Notes: a model not told the origin generated them from the sequence alone. 64,000 nt of DNA from Opisthorchis felineus (GCA_004794785.1 SJOL01008356.1:159853-223852); one strand, 5' to 3'; shown: positions 35,082 to 46,400, numbered from the stretch's first letter. Numbers and translations are program-made.

Positions 35082-36132
35082 GTTTGACGGGATCTCTTCC
35101 AGATAAGCCCCGCCAAAAAATTAACCCCCGCCACTAAAAAAAGATTAGAAAAAAGAGGATACGAAATGTGTACTTTTAGTTTTTATTGAAGAGAGTGAAA
35201 TTGGGACATGTCACTAATAATTTGCATGAAAAGGTCCGTTTTTTGGTACCTTTGGATCCAAACGAACTCACACAAGTAGCTGTCAACTAAAGGTCGGTGT
35301 GTGCCGCATTGGCGTTTATTCTGCATCTTGTAGACGTGCCAAAGAGATTCGATGGTTTGTGTGTGAGCTCCAGTCGTTGGATGCACAAATTTTTCGGTAT
35401 GTTTAACCGTTTCACGAGTATAATTCATGTCAATCATCGTTTCAATTCCTTGGTATGATGCCCACATATCGGAGATGATGATTGAGCCGGGAGCGTGGTT
35501 TTTACGGCGAGGTATTAGCGTTTCATCGATCTCGACGTGTAGACCTGGGCCGCCGATGACTGTTGGAGTCTGCAAAAGCCGCCAGGCGCAAACTTCGCGA
35601 AGAAAGTTCTTCCAGTCAACAGCGGTCGTGTGGCTAATAGATAATTCCTCTGGGCAGAATTTGATTTTTGCCAAATTTTCGGACCAGCAATAAATGAATA
35701 GAATTACTGTCCTAAACTCCATCCGAGACCGCTCCAGCCATGTTCCCTTTCGAAGACCGATTTCTTGCCTACACTGTCGGGCATTACACCTCCACCTGTT
35801 AGAAACAGTTGAAAGTGTCACTTGGTGGCCGTTGTTGCAGAAACGTTGCTGATGGATCACTCCGTGGCTTTGCAAAAAACGTATTGCCGTCTCCTTGTCA
35901 TGAACGAGAGTTGAAAGCGTCAGAAAGTTCATTTAAGGTTTTACGTCCGAACGGAGAAAATTTTTGCACAAAATTAGCCTAGATGCGGATAAGGAATTGT
36001 CTTAATTAAAACTAGGTCAAGGTTGTGTGCGTACATTACATTGGAGCTGGCAAAAAGCGGCGGGGCTTAACTTTTCGCGCATGCACTTTTTGCATTAGTG
36101 GCGGGGCTTATCTGGGAAAAATCCGTTTAACG
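35082..36132 (-). mobile_element. Merlin-superfamily DNA transposon, structurally complete (1,035 bp plus TSDs)
   Basis: The element spans 35090-36124. Its ends are 26-bp terminal inverted repeats matching at 23 of 26 positions (35090-35115 and 36099-36124). Each starts GGAT and includes CCAGATAAGCCCCGCCA. Direct repeats GTTTGACG (35082-35089) and GTTTAACG (36125-36132) form an 8-bp target-site duplication with one mismatch, the size known for Merlin. Inside each end a second copy of the GC motif occurs (35121-35135 and 36056-36070), giving paired candidate transposase-binding sites. It encodes one minus-strand transposase ORF. Merlin elements are known in schistosomes and other animals and are related to bacterial IS1016/IS1595-type insertion sequences. 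Confidence 0.93.
35183..35932 (-). CDS. Merlin transposase (ISXO2-like DDE), open but with a shortened catalytic core
   Basis: A 249-residue ORF inside the Merlin element. The N-terminus has a zinc-ribbon-like C32...H36, C49, C54 cluster and the RKGTW box (62-65) typical of IS1595/Merlin transposases. Catalytic motifs: first Asp in VEIDET (D136), second Asp in ISDMWASY (D155), and Glu in HTQTIESLWHVYK (E195). The fold should cut and join DNA at the inverted repeats in the nucleus. Oddity: D136 and D155 are only 19 positions apart, whereas family members have roughly 60-70. The stretch normally lying between the RRK and APGS motifs (containing the QWxFGG-type strand) seems deleted in frame, so catalysis is doubtful. 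The stop codon TAA lies within an AATAAA signal (35182-35187, minus). The start is the first ATG in frame, 192 bp inside the right end. It is the only ORF in the window longer than chance predicts. Confidence 0.88.
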   Translation of the reverse strand: MNFLTLSTLVHDKETAIRFLQSHGVIHQQRFCNNGHQVTLSTVSNRWRCNARQCRQEIGLRKGTWLERSRMEFRTVILFIYCWSENLAKIKFCPEELSISHTTAVDWKNFLREVCAWRLLQTPTVIGGPGLHVEIDETLIPRRKNHAPGSIIISDMWASYQGIETMIDMNYTRETVKHTEKFVHPTTGAHTQTIESLWHVYKMQNKRQCGTHRPLVDSYLCEFVWIQRYQKTDLFMQIISDMSQFHSLQ

Positions 36133-36716
36133 GATAAGCTAGCATCTGAAAGTTAGGTAGTATGTTTGAACCTAGCCAACGATTTCATGAATTATAAGAT
36201 TATACATCATGTGAGAAAGTCGGTTGACAACGCGTAGGTTTCACGGTATATCACGAATATCTTTTTGATTGGCCCAGGGAGCTATCACAGGTCTTCACTA
36301 CTGAACTTGACCTTATGTTTCTCGTACTCTTTGTCAGCTACCAACTTGGGTTATTAGGTGTTACCGACATGGGGTTAACTTTGTTGACCATTTAGGCGTA
36401 AACCAGTGCACCGAAATCAACTGGTCGAAATGCGTATGGGACACTCAAATACTGGAATGTGCAAGTACGTCGAATTAGTGTGTCATAGTCGAGACAATTT
36501 TGAGTGTAACACTTAACAGAAGCGCCATTTCGCTCTTCACACCAAATAATACGTAGTTTTAACCTGCGGTCTTTCGGGCGTAACCAAACAGGTCTTATCA
36601 ATCTGAGACAAAATTGACGCTGACAAAAGCGATTACAGCTTGCCAGTTGTGTCTCGTCGAAGGTGCAGCTGAATGTTTACGTGAAAAAGGTTGCAGAAAG
36701 GGATAGTCGGTCATAA
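36133..36716. other. Non-coding stretch
   Basis: No gene recognised between the Merlin element and the hammerhead-repeat dimer. Confidence 0.45.
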
Positions 36717-37105
36717 AACACTACTCATAAGGTTTCTGGAAACTGTTCAGTGACCAGCATCCGATTTCCTTTTTCTTGGGGTTCATTAGGAGGACAGAGT
36801 CCAAGGCTTTCCGCCAGAGTTACATTCTACTTGAACCAAAATTGGACACATTTCGACAAACACTCTCATTTACAGACGAATTTGGTTTTGACAGGAGAAT
36901 CAACTGAATCAAGCTGAATCGCTCGTTTCTTATGGAATTTTTCAACTGAATGTGTTGCACCAGGCCAGCTCACGTTTCGAGGTATCGCAATAGGTTGTCG
37001 TCGAGACGTAATACGATACTCATAAGCAAACTCTTTCATAGCCCACGATCTGTTTCGCCCCCACTGGGGTTCATCAGGTAAACACAGTCCTGGGATTGTC
37101 AGTCG
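36717..37105 (-). repeat. Hammerhead repeat family, tandem dimer (copy 7)
   Basis: One complete unit (about 36717-37012) is followed head-to-tail by the first third of a second one. CTCATAAGG at 36724 and CTCATAAGC at about 37019 set the period at roughly 295 bp. The first unit's ribozyme is decayed (TTCATTAGG for TCATCAGG). The second keeps CTGATGA (37071-37077, minus) and GAAA (37053-37056). This is the clearest evidence that the family exists, or existed, as tandem units, as Sm-alpha does in schistosomes. Confidence 0.85.
37019..37090 (-). ncRNA. Hammerhead-like core with strong stem II
   Basis: On the minus strand: CTGATGA, then ACCCCAGTGGGGGC folding as a stem II with four C-G pairs and a 4-nt loop, then GAAA, then CAGATCGTGGGCT. 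The cleavage triplet position reads ATG instead of GTC. The outer stem I arm is eroded. The catalytic boxes are kept but the cleavage site is not, so it is probably inactive. Confidence 0.5.
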
Positions 37106-37919
37106 GTTTAGGTTTCACTGCCTTTCAGGGTATTCTTTTGGTAACGAGTTGTCAGCTTTTTCGTCTACAGAGCGCATGACAGCAAAGTTCTTTTCTTGCA
37201 TGTGTGTCCAAGACATCTAATCGGATCGCTCGATAGCAACTCACACTGCTTCAAATGCAGCCAGGCGGAACTGTAGGAAATCCCATGTTAACCTAATTGG
37301 ACTCCTTTACTGCAGCTTACGAAGGACGTTGATCCGACAGCACCTGCTGGTCGGCATGACAACATGCAGAGGTATAGTAGAGTAGTTGACCTCCATAGAG
37401 AAGTAGTTCCAGCACGCATGTATAAATCATTATTCGATTAGTCTCCACCACTCATCAAAATACGCAAGTACCTAGACTGGTTACCGTCCTATACACATAA
37501 AAGTGACCTACACGTTCCTACAAATATTTAAACATACATCTAATTGGTTACTCGATTGAGGTGAGCTGACTGAGCTGCCCGGTCACCGCAACAAAAGAAT
37601 CGTAAGGCACAGCAGACTGGTCAGCATTTCAGGAATCCAGGGAAGTATGACTAAAGGGTTGCGGGAATCACCCGAGTATCGAAGCCGCAATTTTCCGAAT
37701 AAAGTTTGAGAAGGGCTGTGATACCTGCCCTTTTGTAGACCTACTACTACATTTTGAAGGCAAAAATTCCACGGTCAGTCATCATCTTTACAAGATGAGA
37801 CCGCGCCGACATAACTAGCATTCATAATATCCTGAACGAAATAGTTATGATACTATCTTATGATGATTTTCTACGGATAAAGACCATATAATCATGCGGT
37901 AGGTATTCTGCCTGTACAC
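37106..37919. other. Non-coding stretch
   Basis: No gene or repeat recognised. Confidence 0.45.
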
Positions 37920-38250
37920 CATCATCAGCTTCATCATCATCATCATCGTCACCGATAGCAAGACATCAGTGTTCAATACCGATGCTTCGCTGGCGTACAA
38001 CCATGATTTATTTGAAAGCCGTATTGTGAAAAAAAGAATAAAGGTGGATGGGAAGGGGACTTAGTGCTAGCTGACTACAATCATTCCGAGGTGCCTACAC
38101 TTCCAGACACTCATTATGGCAAACTGGATAGAAACTGACAATAAGAACGCCACTGACATCGGTTGGCAGCCATATCTTGCAGTGTCTCCAACCAGGCGCA
38201 GTGGGGATTACACGGTTTTCATCCTGGAAGGCGAGTGGCACGGACAGCAC
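37920..38250. repeat. Dispersed repeat family R2, copy B
   Basis: Second copy of the family described at 2426-2760, in the same orientation. It opens with (CAT)n and CATCAGTGTTCAATACCGATG, then TTTATTTGAAAG, GGTGGATGGGAAGGGGACTT, TCATTCCGAGG, GGATAGAAACTG, AAGAACGCC, and CATCCTGGAAGGCGAG (compare GTTCTGGAAGGTGGAT in copy A). No coding domain was found. Confidence 0.6.
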
Positions 38251-41200
38251 CCAAAAGTCTCGTAATCTCCTTTATACCCCTCTGCCAGGTCAAGGGTTGG
38301 CTTGTACAGCAAAAGACAATACCAAAAAACTAAATTCAGTGTACTGATAGCGGTGATATGCGGTGTTCATGACTCAAGAGAATCCACTGGTGTGTAGGCA
38401 TGTTTGCGAAGTGGAGGTCGACTAAGTTTTCCGTCAGTATCCAATACCCATCAGCTGCAACACCAGCAAGCCCGGATGAGGTTACAGTTCCCAGTGTGGC
38501 CTCAACCGGTTCTGCTCTGCGTCTTTCCCAGGAGACTGCTTGTGCCTGTCCTCATACGATGGAACACGTTATGGGAGCGAGACAAGCCTTATCCCCCCGT
38601 ATGGCAAGCATGCATTTATCTACGTCTTCTTCGGGGAACTCTAATTCCACCCGTGCGGAGGTCACTTATAAAAAGGACCAATTTTCCCGTTCCCCGAAGG
38701 TGACCCTTTGAAAAGATGACATGCATCAAATGGGAGGTCAACTATGTTGCCTCAAAAGAATTCATTGTTTTTGGACTGCGCATTAACAACACGACCAAAA
38801 TCTGGCGTGAAACGCTTGTGTAAACATTATGGCTGAATGAGCTACGCGTGCCTTTGATTGACATGATTGGAGCAGCGATAAGTGAGATCTTTTATACAGT
38901 CCTTGCTTTTGAAACACGTGTGTTAATTGTCACTTTTCAATCTATCGGACATCGAGAAGATGAATAGATTCTACTCATCGCGAACGACACAAAACATGAT
39001 GTAATGCGTGACAGTCTTCCTGAGTGATGACCTTCACTTGCGATGTGTTGCTACTGTCTCTTCTTTTAGCATAGAACTATGATGATTTATTGACTGAATC
39101 TCTTATCTGAAGTGAAGACCTGCTATGACACCTATTTAGTGGTTTGCTAACACAAAGTACGTCACTCTGTCTTATTGCATTTGATCAGGGCGTCCTTCCT
39201 CACAGGACAACTGCTGATCCTCTTACACCTCCCCCCCCCCAATATCCGACGATTTCTCGCTCAGAATGGACCGCCTGTGGTTATTCTTGGGAACCCCCGA
39301 TAAATATGTGTTCTTTAATCAACTTAGATGTACAGACCACGTTACCGAATGGATTTTTTCCATACTAGATGACATGTCTACCTGCTCTATTACTTGTTGT
39401 CTGTTGTAAAAACAAACAACTCTTCTTTCCTCTGCTTACCTGGATTTATTGTAAGAACAGTTCTAATCAGTCACAATCCATCAAACCTATGATTATCTTC
39501 GGGAGACATGAATCATATCATGACTGAAAAAGTGTGAAGGCGATATCTTATCGGTCTTACTGATGCTAAAGTGGCACAAGAGAGTAAATTGTACAAGGTG
39601 CCTCCTGGCACACACCAGCTGATAAGGGAGATCATATAGCAGTCATTGAGTTCAAGATATTGGTAATATATTAGTCTCACAACACGTAAGCAGACCGTGA
39701 TGGAAGAAGGAAGAAAATATTACATTTCAGATATCCTGAAAAACAAGGCAATGCGGTATCGTGGACTTTACATTGTGGGACTGGCCGCATACATCAGAAG
39801 GTCAAGTGAAAATGACCCATTTCGGTCTCACAACAAACAAACCTAGGCATTTTCGATACCTTCCTCCGAAACAGTGGTTTATTTTGGAGCAACTGTCGTG
39901 TGCTTTCCAATCGCTCAACCATCAAATGTACCACCAAGAGTGACTCAATAAGTTCCAGTTTCTCATCACATTCATCAGAACGACTGCTCACTATTGTTTT
40001 AAATTTACTGTGAGGCCGGCTGGCATCTCCGGAGTAGGTTGGACTTTCATGACACACACCAGAAAGTGCAGCCGGCGGAAACGTTCCCAATATCTATCAG
40101 TTCCATTGCTCTTCAATGCTAAACGTCCATGACTAAGTTGTGGGAATTTTTCACCAGTGTTCAATACAAGACAATCATTCATCTGGATAAAGTGTCCAGA
40201 TAACTTCCCACAGAGGTAGAAGTTTTACAAACTCATCCGAAAATAAGAAGTGAAGTATCCAACGAACAACTTGTTGTGACGAAGAATATTAACCAAATTG
40301 ATGCATCGATTGGAGATGTCTTTCATTCGCCTTTAATCGTATGGAAGTGATCACAGTAACCTAACATGACAAGACTTTGATATAATGTAAATCTACCAGA
40401 CACAATGCGTCTGAAAGTGCGTTATTCTTGATAACCGGACGGAATGAATGCCTGACCCAGTCTGGTGTTGTATTTCAATCGTGTCTGGCGTTAGGACAAC
40501 TCCAGATCACTTGTCGTCCACACCGATTAGAACGCGCTGACATGGGATGGAGACAGGTAGACATGAAACGAGACCACGTCAGACAAACGAGAGTCCCAAC
40601 ATACTTACAGACTGTGTGATGGGAAGAAAATTTCGCAGTGAAGGAAATAGAACGAATGACAGAGGAACTTAGTGTAGAATGCACTTTGTGGCAACACTGT
40701 TGGCAGTAAGGTTTCACGAAAATTTGTTGGATAGAAAATAGAGAAATCACATTGTATTCTAGCTCGGTATGCAAAGCAACATACTCCACCGACACTTACG
40801 CGGAAATCAGCCGAAGTAACCAGAGCCAAACACCACAAATCCACCTTTTCGAATGAGATCGTTTGAATCTTTCAATGACCTAGGTGACCTAGTCGACGGT
40901 AGCATGTGGAATTCTATCGGTAAGAATAAATGTACCGAAGATTTATAATCCTATAAAGAAATGGATAGGTTCCGTAGTTCCGTAAACCCAAAGTTCGTAC
41001 TTGTTACCATTTCATTCATCTGTGACCCCCATTGAACTTCCGACTGCAACGGCGCAGCATGAATGAATTTGCATCTGCTTTCTTGGTTCAAATTAGTTTT
41101 CACTCCAAAACTCTTTAGTCTCGTAGCCAGAAAGTCGAATACATCCGCTATAGTATTGTTCGTTTCAAGCGGTTCTATCCATATATCAATATCAAGTTCA

Positions 41201-42375
41201 TCGTTTTCGACACTACTTGTACTTCTCGCCTACGAACCGTAGGACGCAAACCTCGGACTGCAAACGATCATTTTAGATTCATTTCAGCCTCACATTTGCG
41301 ATGCCAACATAACATTCCACCTCGAATTCCACAGCCATTGGTCATATCTGTCACCTCTTCCCATAGTCTATTGACTGGTCATTATAATGGGGAGGGGTTG
41401 ACCAAATTCAGTATTAGGTTGATCGCCTATTCGTTTCTACTTGACCGTACCAGGCACCGGCTGAGAATGAAACTGGCGTTTATGAAAACGAACTATCAGT
41501 GGCTGCTTCGTTATTTGTCGGGTTTACGGTCATGCTAAAGGCCTTATCCATCTAATGTGAATAACGGCTGCTGACTTATTCAGATAGACCGACAACTAGG
41601 GAATCGTCGGGTCGTTTCGTCCAACTAGTTACCGACGCACGCGCAAAGTGTGACAGTTACCGAACCATGGGCTTAGAATTTTGCTTAAAATTGCATTCGA
41701 GGTATGATAGAATCGTAAAAAGCGCAGTTATGATGAATGCATTCTGTTTACTTTGATAGCCGGCTTCTCGTTTGAGGACTGTTTCTGATATTAGTTGTCT
41801 CTCTGACCTGGTTTACCCTGGCTTTAGCAGCCCGTGAACGGTGGATAATTCTAAATCTGGAACACTAGTGGGGCAGGAATTTCTTTGGAGTAAATGTTCA
41901 CAGTTTGAAAAGAAACCTCCTGTGCCAAGATGTCCGTGGACAGAAGCGTTTTAGAGTGAAATGTCGACCGACCGAAACTCCGATTCCTAACTGAGCACAT
42001 GGAATATCTGGTCATCGATGGCTGTTGAACATATTCTGCAACTCCTCAGTAAACTTTGTGCTTTACTTCCCCTGCATTTTTTTGGGCGTAGTTGAACAAA
42101 GCTGTTGTTGAAACTATTCCACATGAACTAAAGGTCCACTTTGCCTTCCTGCTTGAATTACCCACTGTGTTGTATTTATCATCGTACCACACACTCAGTT
42201 TCGGCTGGATTTGGACTGTCCTTGATATCCAGCAATAAATTCTCACGCATTTTTCCGTTTGAATGTGTTTGGATGGTGGCCATCCAAGAAGATGGCTGGG
42301 AATTAGTCTGAAGCATCATTACAGACTGATGTTATGTCCAAGAGAGTGAGCAAAATTTACAGCATCAGAGGGAGC
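38251..42375. other. Long non-coding stretch
   Basis: About 4.1 kb with no firm gene. Two overlapping ORFs at 38400-38711 (103 and 99 aa, different frames) match nothing convincingly. A minus-strand open stretch without ATG at 40954-41229 has protein-like composition and an AG just upstream. It is reported only as a weak candidate exon in the findings. Confidence 0.4.
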
Positions 42376-42600
42376 ACACTACTTACACGGTTGCTGAAAA
42401 CTCTCCGAAAACCTTATGGTTAGTGTGTTTCGCCAAGAATGGGTGCTGCGATATCTTGAATATCGTCACAACTGAAACGTGAGACAGCCTTTTGCAGCAC
42501 ATTCAGCTGAAGATGAAGAATGCAGTAAAATAGTTATTTAACTGGAATTCATTTGAGTCTCCAGTTACAACCAAGTTGGTTTGCAAATGAATGTAGCTCG
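42376..42600 (+). repeat. Hammerhead repeat family, copy 8 (inverted pair)
   Basis: A short minus-oriented head (42376-42410, CACTACTTACACGGTTGCTG then AAAACTCTCCG) flips into a plus-oriented segment (about 42411-42600). The latter has GCGATATCTTGAATATCG, AACTGAAACGTGAGACAGCC, TTTTGCAGCACATTCAGC, and AACCAAGTTGGTTTGCAAAT. The catalytic boxes are missing. The junction differs from those at 6026/11590. Confidence 0.7.
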
Positions 42601-42780
42601 CAAGAAGAGGTTTCAGCAACTTGTGAATGCATTTATCGATCAGGGGATGATTTCACTGCGTGGCATGTAGTCATCCACAGGCAGGTATACGGAGAGACTT
42701 CAATGCAACATCTGGCTGTGAATAGCTGGACTGGACAACGGTCGAACCGCTGAGCCACAATGTATAGCTGCAATTGTCAG

Positions 42781-42979
42781 CGCACTGAGCACGCGAGAAA
42801 TCGGGCCTTTTTCGATCCGTGGATGCTAGTCAATGTCAGTTATTCTGATGAATTTGCTAGAAGAAGATGGCTTTATTGGGATGATGGACAGAGACTTCAG
42901 ACCCGCGGGCGTTTCAACATCCAATACAAATTACCAGGTCGCAATGGGAATGCGGCCTATTCTGCTTTTGTACACGAAG
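42781..42979 (+). CDS. Candidate internal exon of a GH31 alpha-glucosidase (C-terminal beta-domain)
   Basis: The frame 42781-42979 encodes HARNRAFFDPWMLVNV, SDEFARRRWLYWDDGQRL, TRGRFNIQYKL and GRNGNAAYSAFVHEG. The block A.G.L(F/Y)WDDG(E/Q).L followed by RG.(F/Y) is a hallmark of the C-terminal region of family 31 glycosidases (lysosomal acid alpha-glucosidase, sucrase-isomaltase). The spacing to a preceding P..L.V segment and a trailing R.N also fits. Splice signals fit too: AATTGTCAG ends at 42780 and the donor G|GTATTT starts at 42980, giving a 199-bp exon (phase 0 in, phase 1 out). The protein would hydrolyse alpha-1,4-glucosidic bonds in lysosomes or at the cell surface. No other GH31 exon was found on the plus strand here, so this may be a lone exon between long introns or a pseudogene fragment. 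Extra Arg residues in ARRRW are unusual. Confidence 0.5.
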
Positions 42980-43441
42980 GTATTTAACAATGTCCTACAT
43001 TAAATACCAGATCATGGTAGCCTCGGACTCTGATGCAAATCCTCAGGACACCAAGCCTCGCCTGCCTTGTGAGATTTCCAGTGAGGCTAACATATTGCAT
43101 GGCAGCCAAGCTTTACGAGAAGCATTCGACTAAGGATTTACTATGAGAACGAGAGCTTTGCCAATCTTACCTGCAGTTGTTTTGTGAGAAGTACAATTCT
43201 GTGGCACAACTTCTAAGATAATGGACATTTGTTTTGTTCTCCAAAAACTGGTTCTATGTACTAACCAGAAACAACCAACAACATGGTGTTTAAGAGATTA
43301 CTGAGCTGTTAAAGGTTGTGATAATCAAGGTCATCCTGGCAACTTCCCAGGTTTAAGACTATAGAATCCTACGGAGCCTTAGTTGATTTCACGATTGGAG
43401 TTAGTACGTTCTGAGCCAAATATATCAAGAAAACTCTTCTT

Positions 43442-43444
<3 letters not shown>
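42980..43444. other. Non-coding stretch, possibly intronic
   Basis: No gene recognised. If the upstream exon is real this would be the start of its intron. Confidence 0.3.

Positions 43445-43475
<31 letters not shown>
43445..43475. repeat. (TA)n dinucleotide microsatellite
   Basis: Uninterrupted TA repeat of about 31 bp. Confidence 0.95.
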
Positions 43476-43478
<3 letters not shown>

Positions 43479-46400
43479 TAGTGGACAGTGCACGTAAAAT
43501 TCAGTGAATACATGAGCATGAAATGTTTGATTCGTGGGAGATCCGGCAATTCCGTCAGTTGAATCCATCAGCAATGTGAACAGACGAAGAGTCCCCCACT
43601 GAGACTGTTGTAGGCTTGCAGGCTGTGAAACAGCCGTTAACGCTGATTATAAGGGAATCACTAATTTACATGTCCCGTACTTTTCAGTTATAGAGGAACG
43701 AAGACGTTCATCAGCAGACAAAACCTGATGGAATCTGGTGTTGAATCTTATAAAAAAACGTGCATCATCGGATGAAGTACAACAGCGGTACAGACAACTG
43801 CCTTTTTGTCTTCCATCCTGTAAATGAATGAGAAAAATCTACCACCGTACGGTGTACGGTGTACGGGGAGTAAACCAAATGACTGAACTACCGCCTTCCA
43901 GAGGTAGCAAAAGAGTAGCTGGTTGTAGCGCAGAAAGTTTGGTTAAATATTGTAATCCCGAGTGCTTGGAAACGTCACCTTTGGCATCCTGCATTGCCTG
44001 ATATTGTTGGATCATTACACAAAATGGCCAACTACACAGCTCGTGTGTAAGATACAGCGTGAAGCGTTGGAACTGTCTAATTTTGCGGTAGTATGGAGTA
44101 TTCATTTGGTGGCTCATTTTCCACCAGAGTGAGCATAACTTACCCACTTTCGACTCCGCTTCAAGTCAATTTCATACAACATGTTGTACACTGGCATTCC
44201 TCTGTGTTCAGATGAAAAAAGGGCAACAAGCTTTGCGAAATGGTAAAAATTTCTTTCACTTTTCTGTCCCTTACTAAAAAAGTTTAACTATGCATTATAT
44301 ATGAAAACAGCGTAGCAGAATTCCGCATATCTGGCCCGATGGTAGAATACTATTATTATTTACTTCCACTTATTCGAAAGTCACAAGAATGTTTGGTTTC
44401 GCAAGCACCAGTACCGTTTTCTAGACATCAATCAACTTTTGGTTGTTATCGATTACTCAGCTTTCGTCTTCACCCTTCTCCACATCGCTTAGTTGTCGCT
44501 TGCTTGGTATATTTGAATCCAGTTATTAACCGAAAGGTTAACTTGGTGTCCGCTGTGATTAACGCGACAACAGACAGTGACGGCATGCGCAGCAGTCGAA
44601 ACATCGATTGAGAGATTGTCTAACTGAGGTCACACGAGGGCAGAGGTCAACAAAGGATCCTCAATGAAGTGTTAGGGTAGGATAAGATAATTTCAACCAG
44701 CTTTTTGTGACTGTGATTTAGGCAGGCTAGATAACGTGGCTTGAGTGCCTAGAACAATGGTTCGCTTACCCCAAGAATGTTGCGGTGTTTGTTACGAAGG
44801 GTCGAGCTGTGTTTTCGGGGAGAGTGATAAAAATCCCAAAGATAGACAACCAGTATAGTTCAAAATCACTTGTACAGATTGAACACATAGTAAATTGGAG
44901 TAGAAATCGGGCTTTAATATAAAAACAAAACAAGAAGGAAGACTCCTCTTTATATTTGTCCCGGCAAGAATATCCCTACAAAGTTATATGTGTTCGTTGG
45001 TCTATAATCAAACGCCTAAAGGGAAGAAAAACTGAAGCACACAGTCCACCTAGACCGATCACCAGGAGTTTGGAAAGATAATTGGATGGTGTCTGTACGA
45101 CGACTTGCAAAGTGCATGTTTTTTTCTTTTTTCAACTGTTTCATCAAGGGCCTGACGTCACCCCGTGTCTCCTGCTGATGTGAATATTTTGAACACGCCC
45201 CTGGGGCGTACCAGAGCGTGTCCAATATGGGCCTTAGTGAGTCGTTGGGATTCAGGATACTGTACTGTTTTCCACCATCATCATCCTCACCATCACAGTT
45301 ATTATCATCATGCAGCTGAGCTTGGGTGTCTAGTTTCTCTGTTGAATTGAGTTGACGGAACATGGGTACCTCGGTTGGGAATTTGCCATGTCCCACGTTG
45401 TTTTCCATTATCATTTGTTCACCGAGAAGAACACCGACATCAACTTGCCGTCTGTGACAAACTAATGGTTAGTACACTCAAAGACCATCAACAGGCGTTG
45501 ATACACTTTCGGGGAGATCCAGTAATCGGACTTTTACGTCCCATGCTATACACAACTTGGTAGAATGGACTGGTAATCGAATGCCTGTAACGGTACAGCT
45601 CGCTTACGATGCTTTTCAGACACAAATTGACGAACCAAGATGATCATCGTACTAAGGGAGACTAAAATTCCAGACTCAACATTTCATGTGAGATTTGGGG
45701 AAGACCTGTTTCCATATCCCTACTGTAACTCGCGTTGATCTTTGACTGACCAACGCGTGATCTCAGGAGAGATTGGCTCTGTGACAGCGACTAAAAGACG
45801 ACGACATTCTACGCTACGGCATTCTGCAATAGTGGACAGTACTATGCTGCTTAGATCTTACCCACACAATAAAAAACACCTCGAAGTTTCAGACTGTAAG
45901 TTCGAATGTTTGGTGGAAGGGTAAACATTCTGCTATCGAGAAGTTGCGCCTAACTTAATACGCCCGTTTAAAAAAGGAAATGATGGAAATTGCAAAACAA
46001 TGGTAGTATGCCGCTTTCCTCAAAAATATTAATTCCTAGCCCAACTAATCCATAAGCCTAACTGTCACCTACTACTGTGATGCCAATGGTTAAATATATT
46101 CACTTGCGAAACGTGATGGATAAATTTTCACGGTTTTATAATAAGAGAGGCCAGTTCGCAGATCGTTCGATGCTGATCTTTGTCTTCAAACTAATTCACA
46201 GGCCAATGAAATGATCCTTTGCTACTCGACTTGTTACATTACTCCTTGTCATCCGAGCCTTGATCTATGTCTGCTTCCATCGCCGCCACCCTTGATATTT
46301 TTTATCGATCTGTCTATTTCTGGGACTTCATTTTCAACACAACGACAGTGAAAACACCATTACACAGTCAGTTTACCGCATGAGATCATCAACAGCGAAA

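Noticed and set aside
35427..35693. 88-aa plus-strand ORF inside the Merlin element
   Set aside because: Antisense shadow of the transposase gene.
38400..38711. Two overlapping ORFs, one with TLWERD that briefly recalled a GH31 N-terminal segment, and a Cys-rich third frame recalling EGF
   Set aside because: The match covers only a few residues, needs frame changes and crosses stops; neighbouring residues do not fit either family.
45016..45414. 132-aa minus ORF with an acidic DDN/EDDD run
   Set aside because: The acidic run comes from a CAT/ATC-rich patch; no domain and chance-level length.
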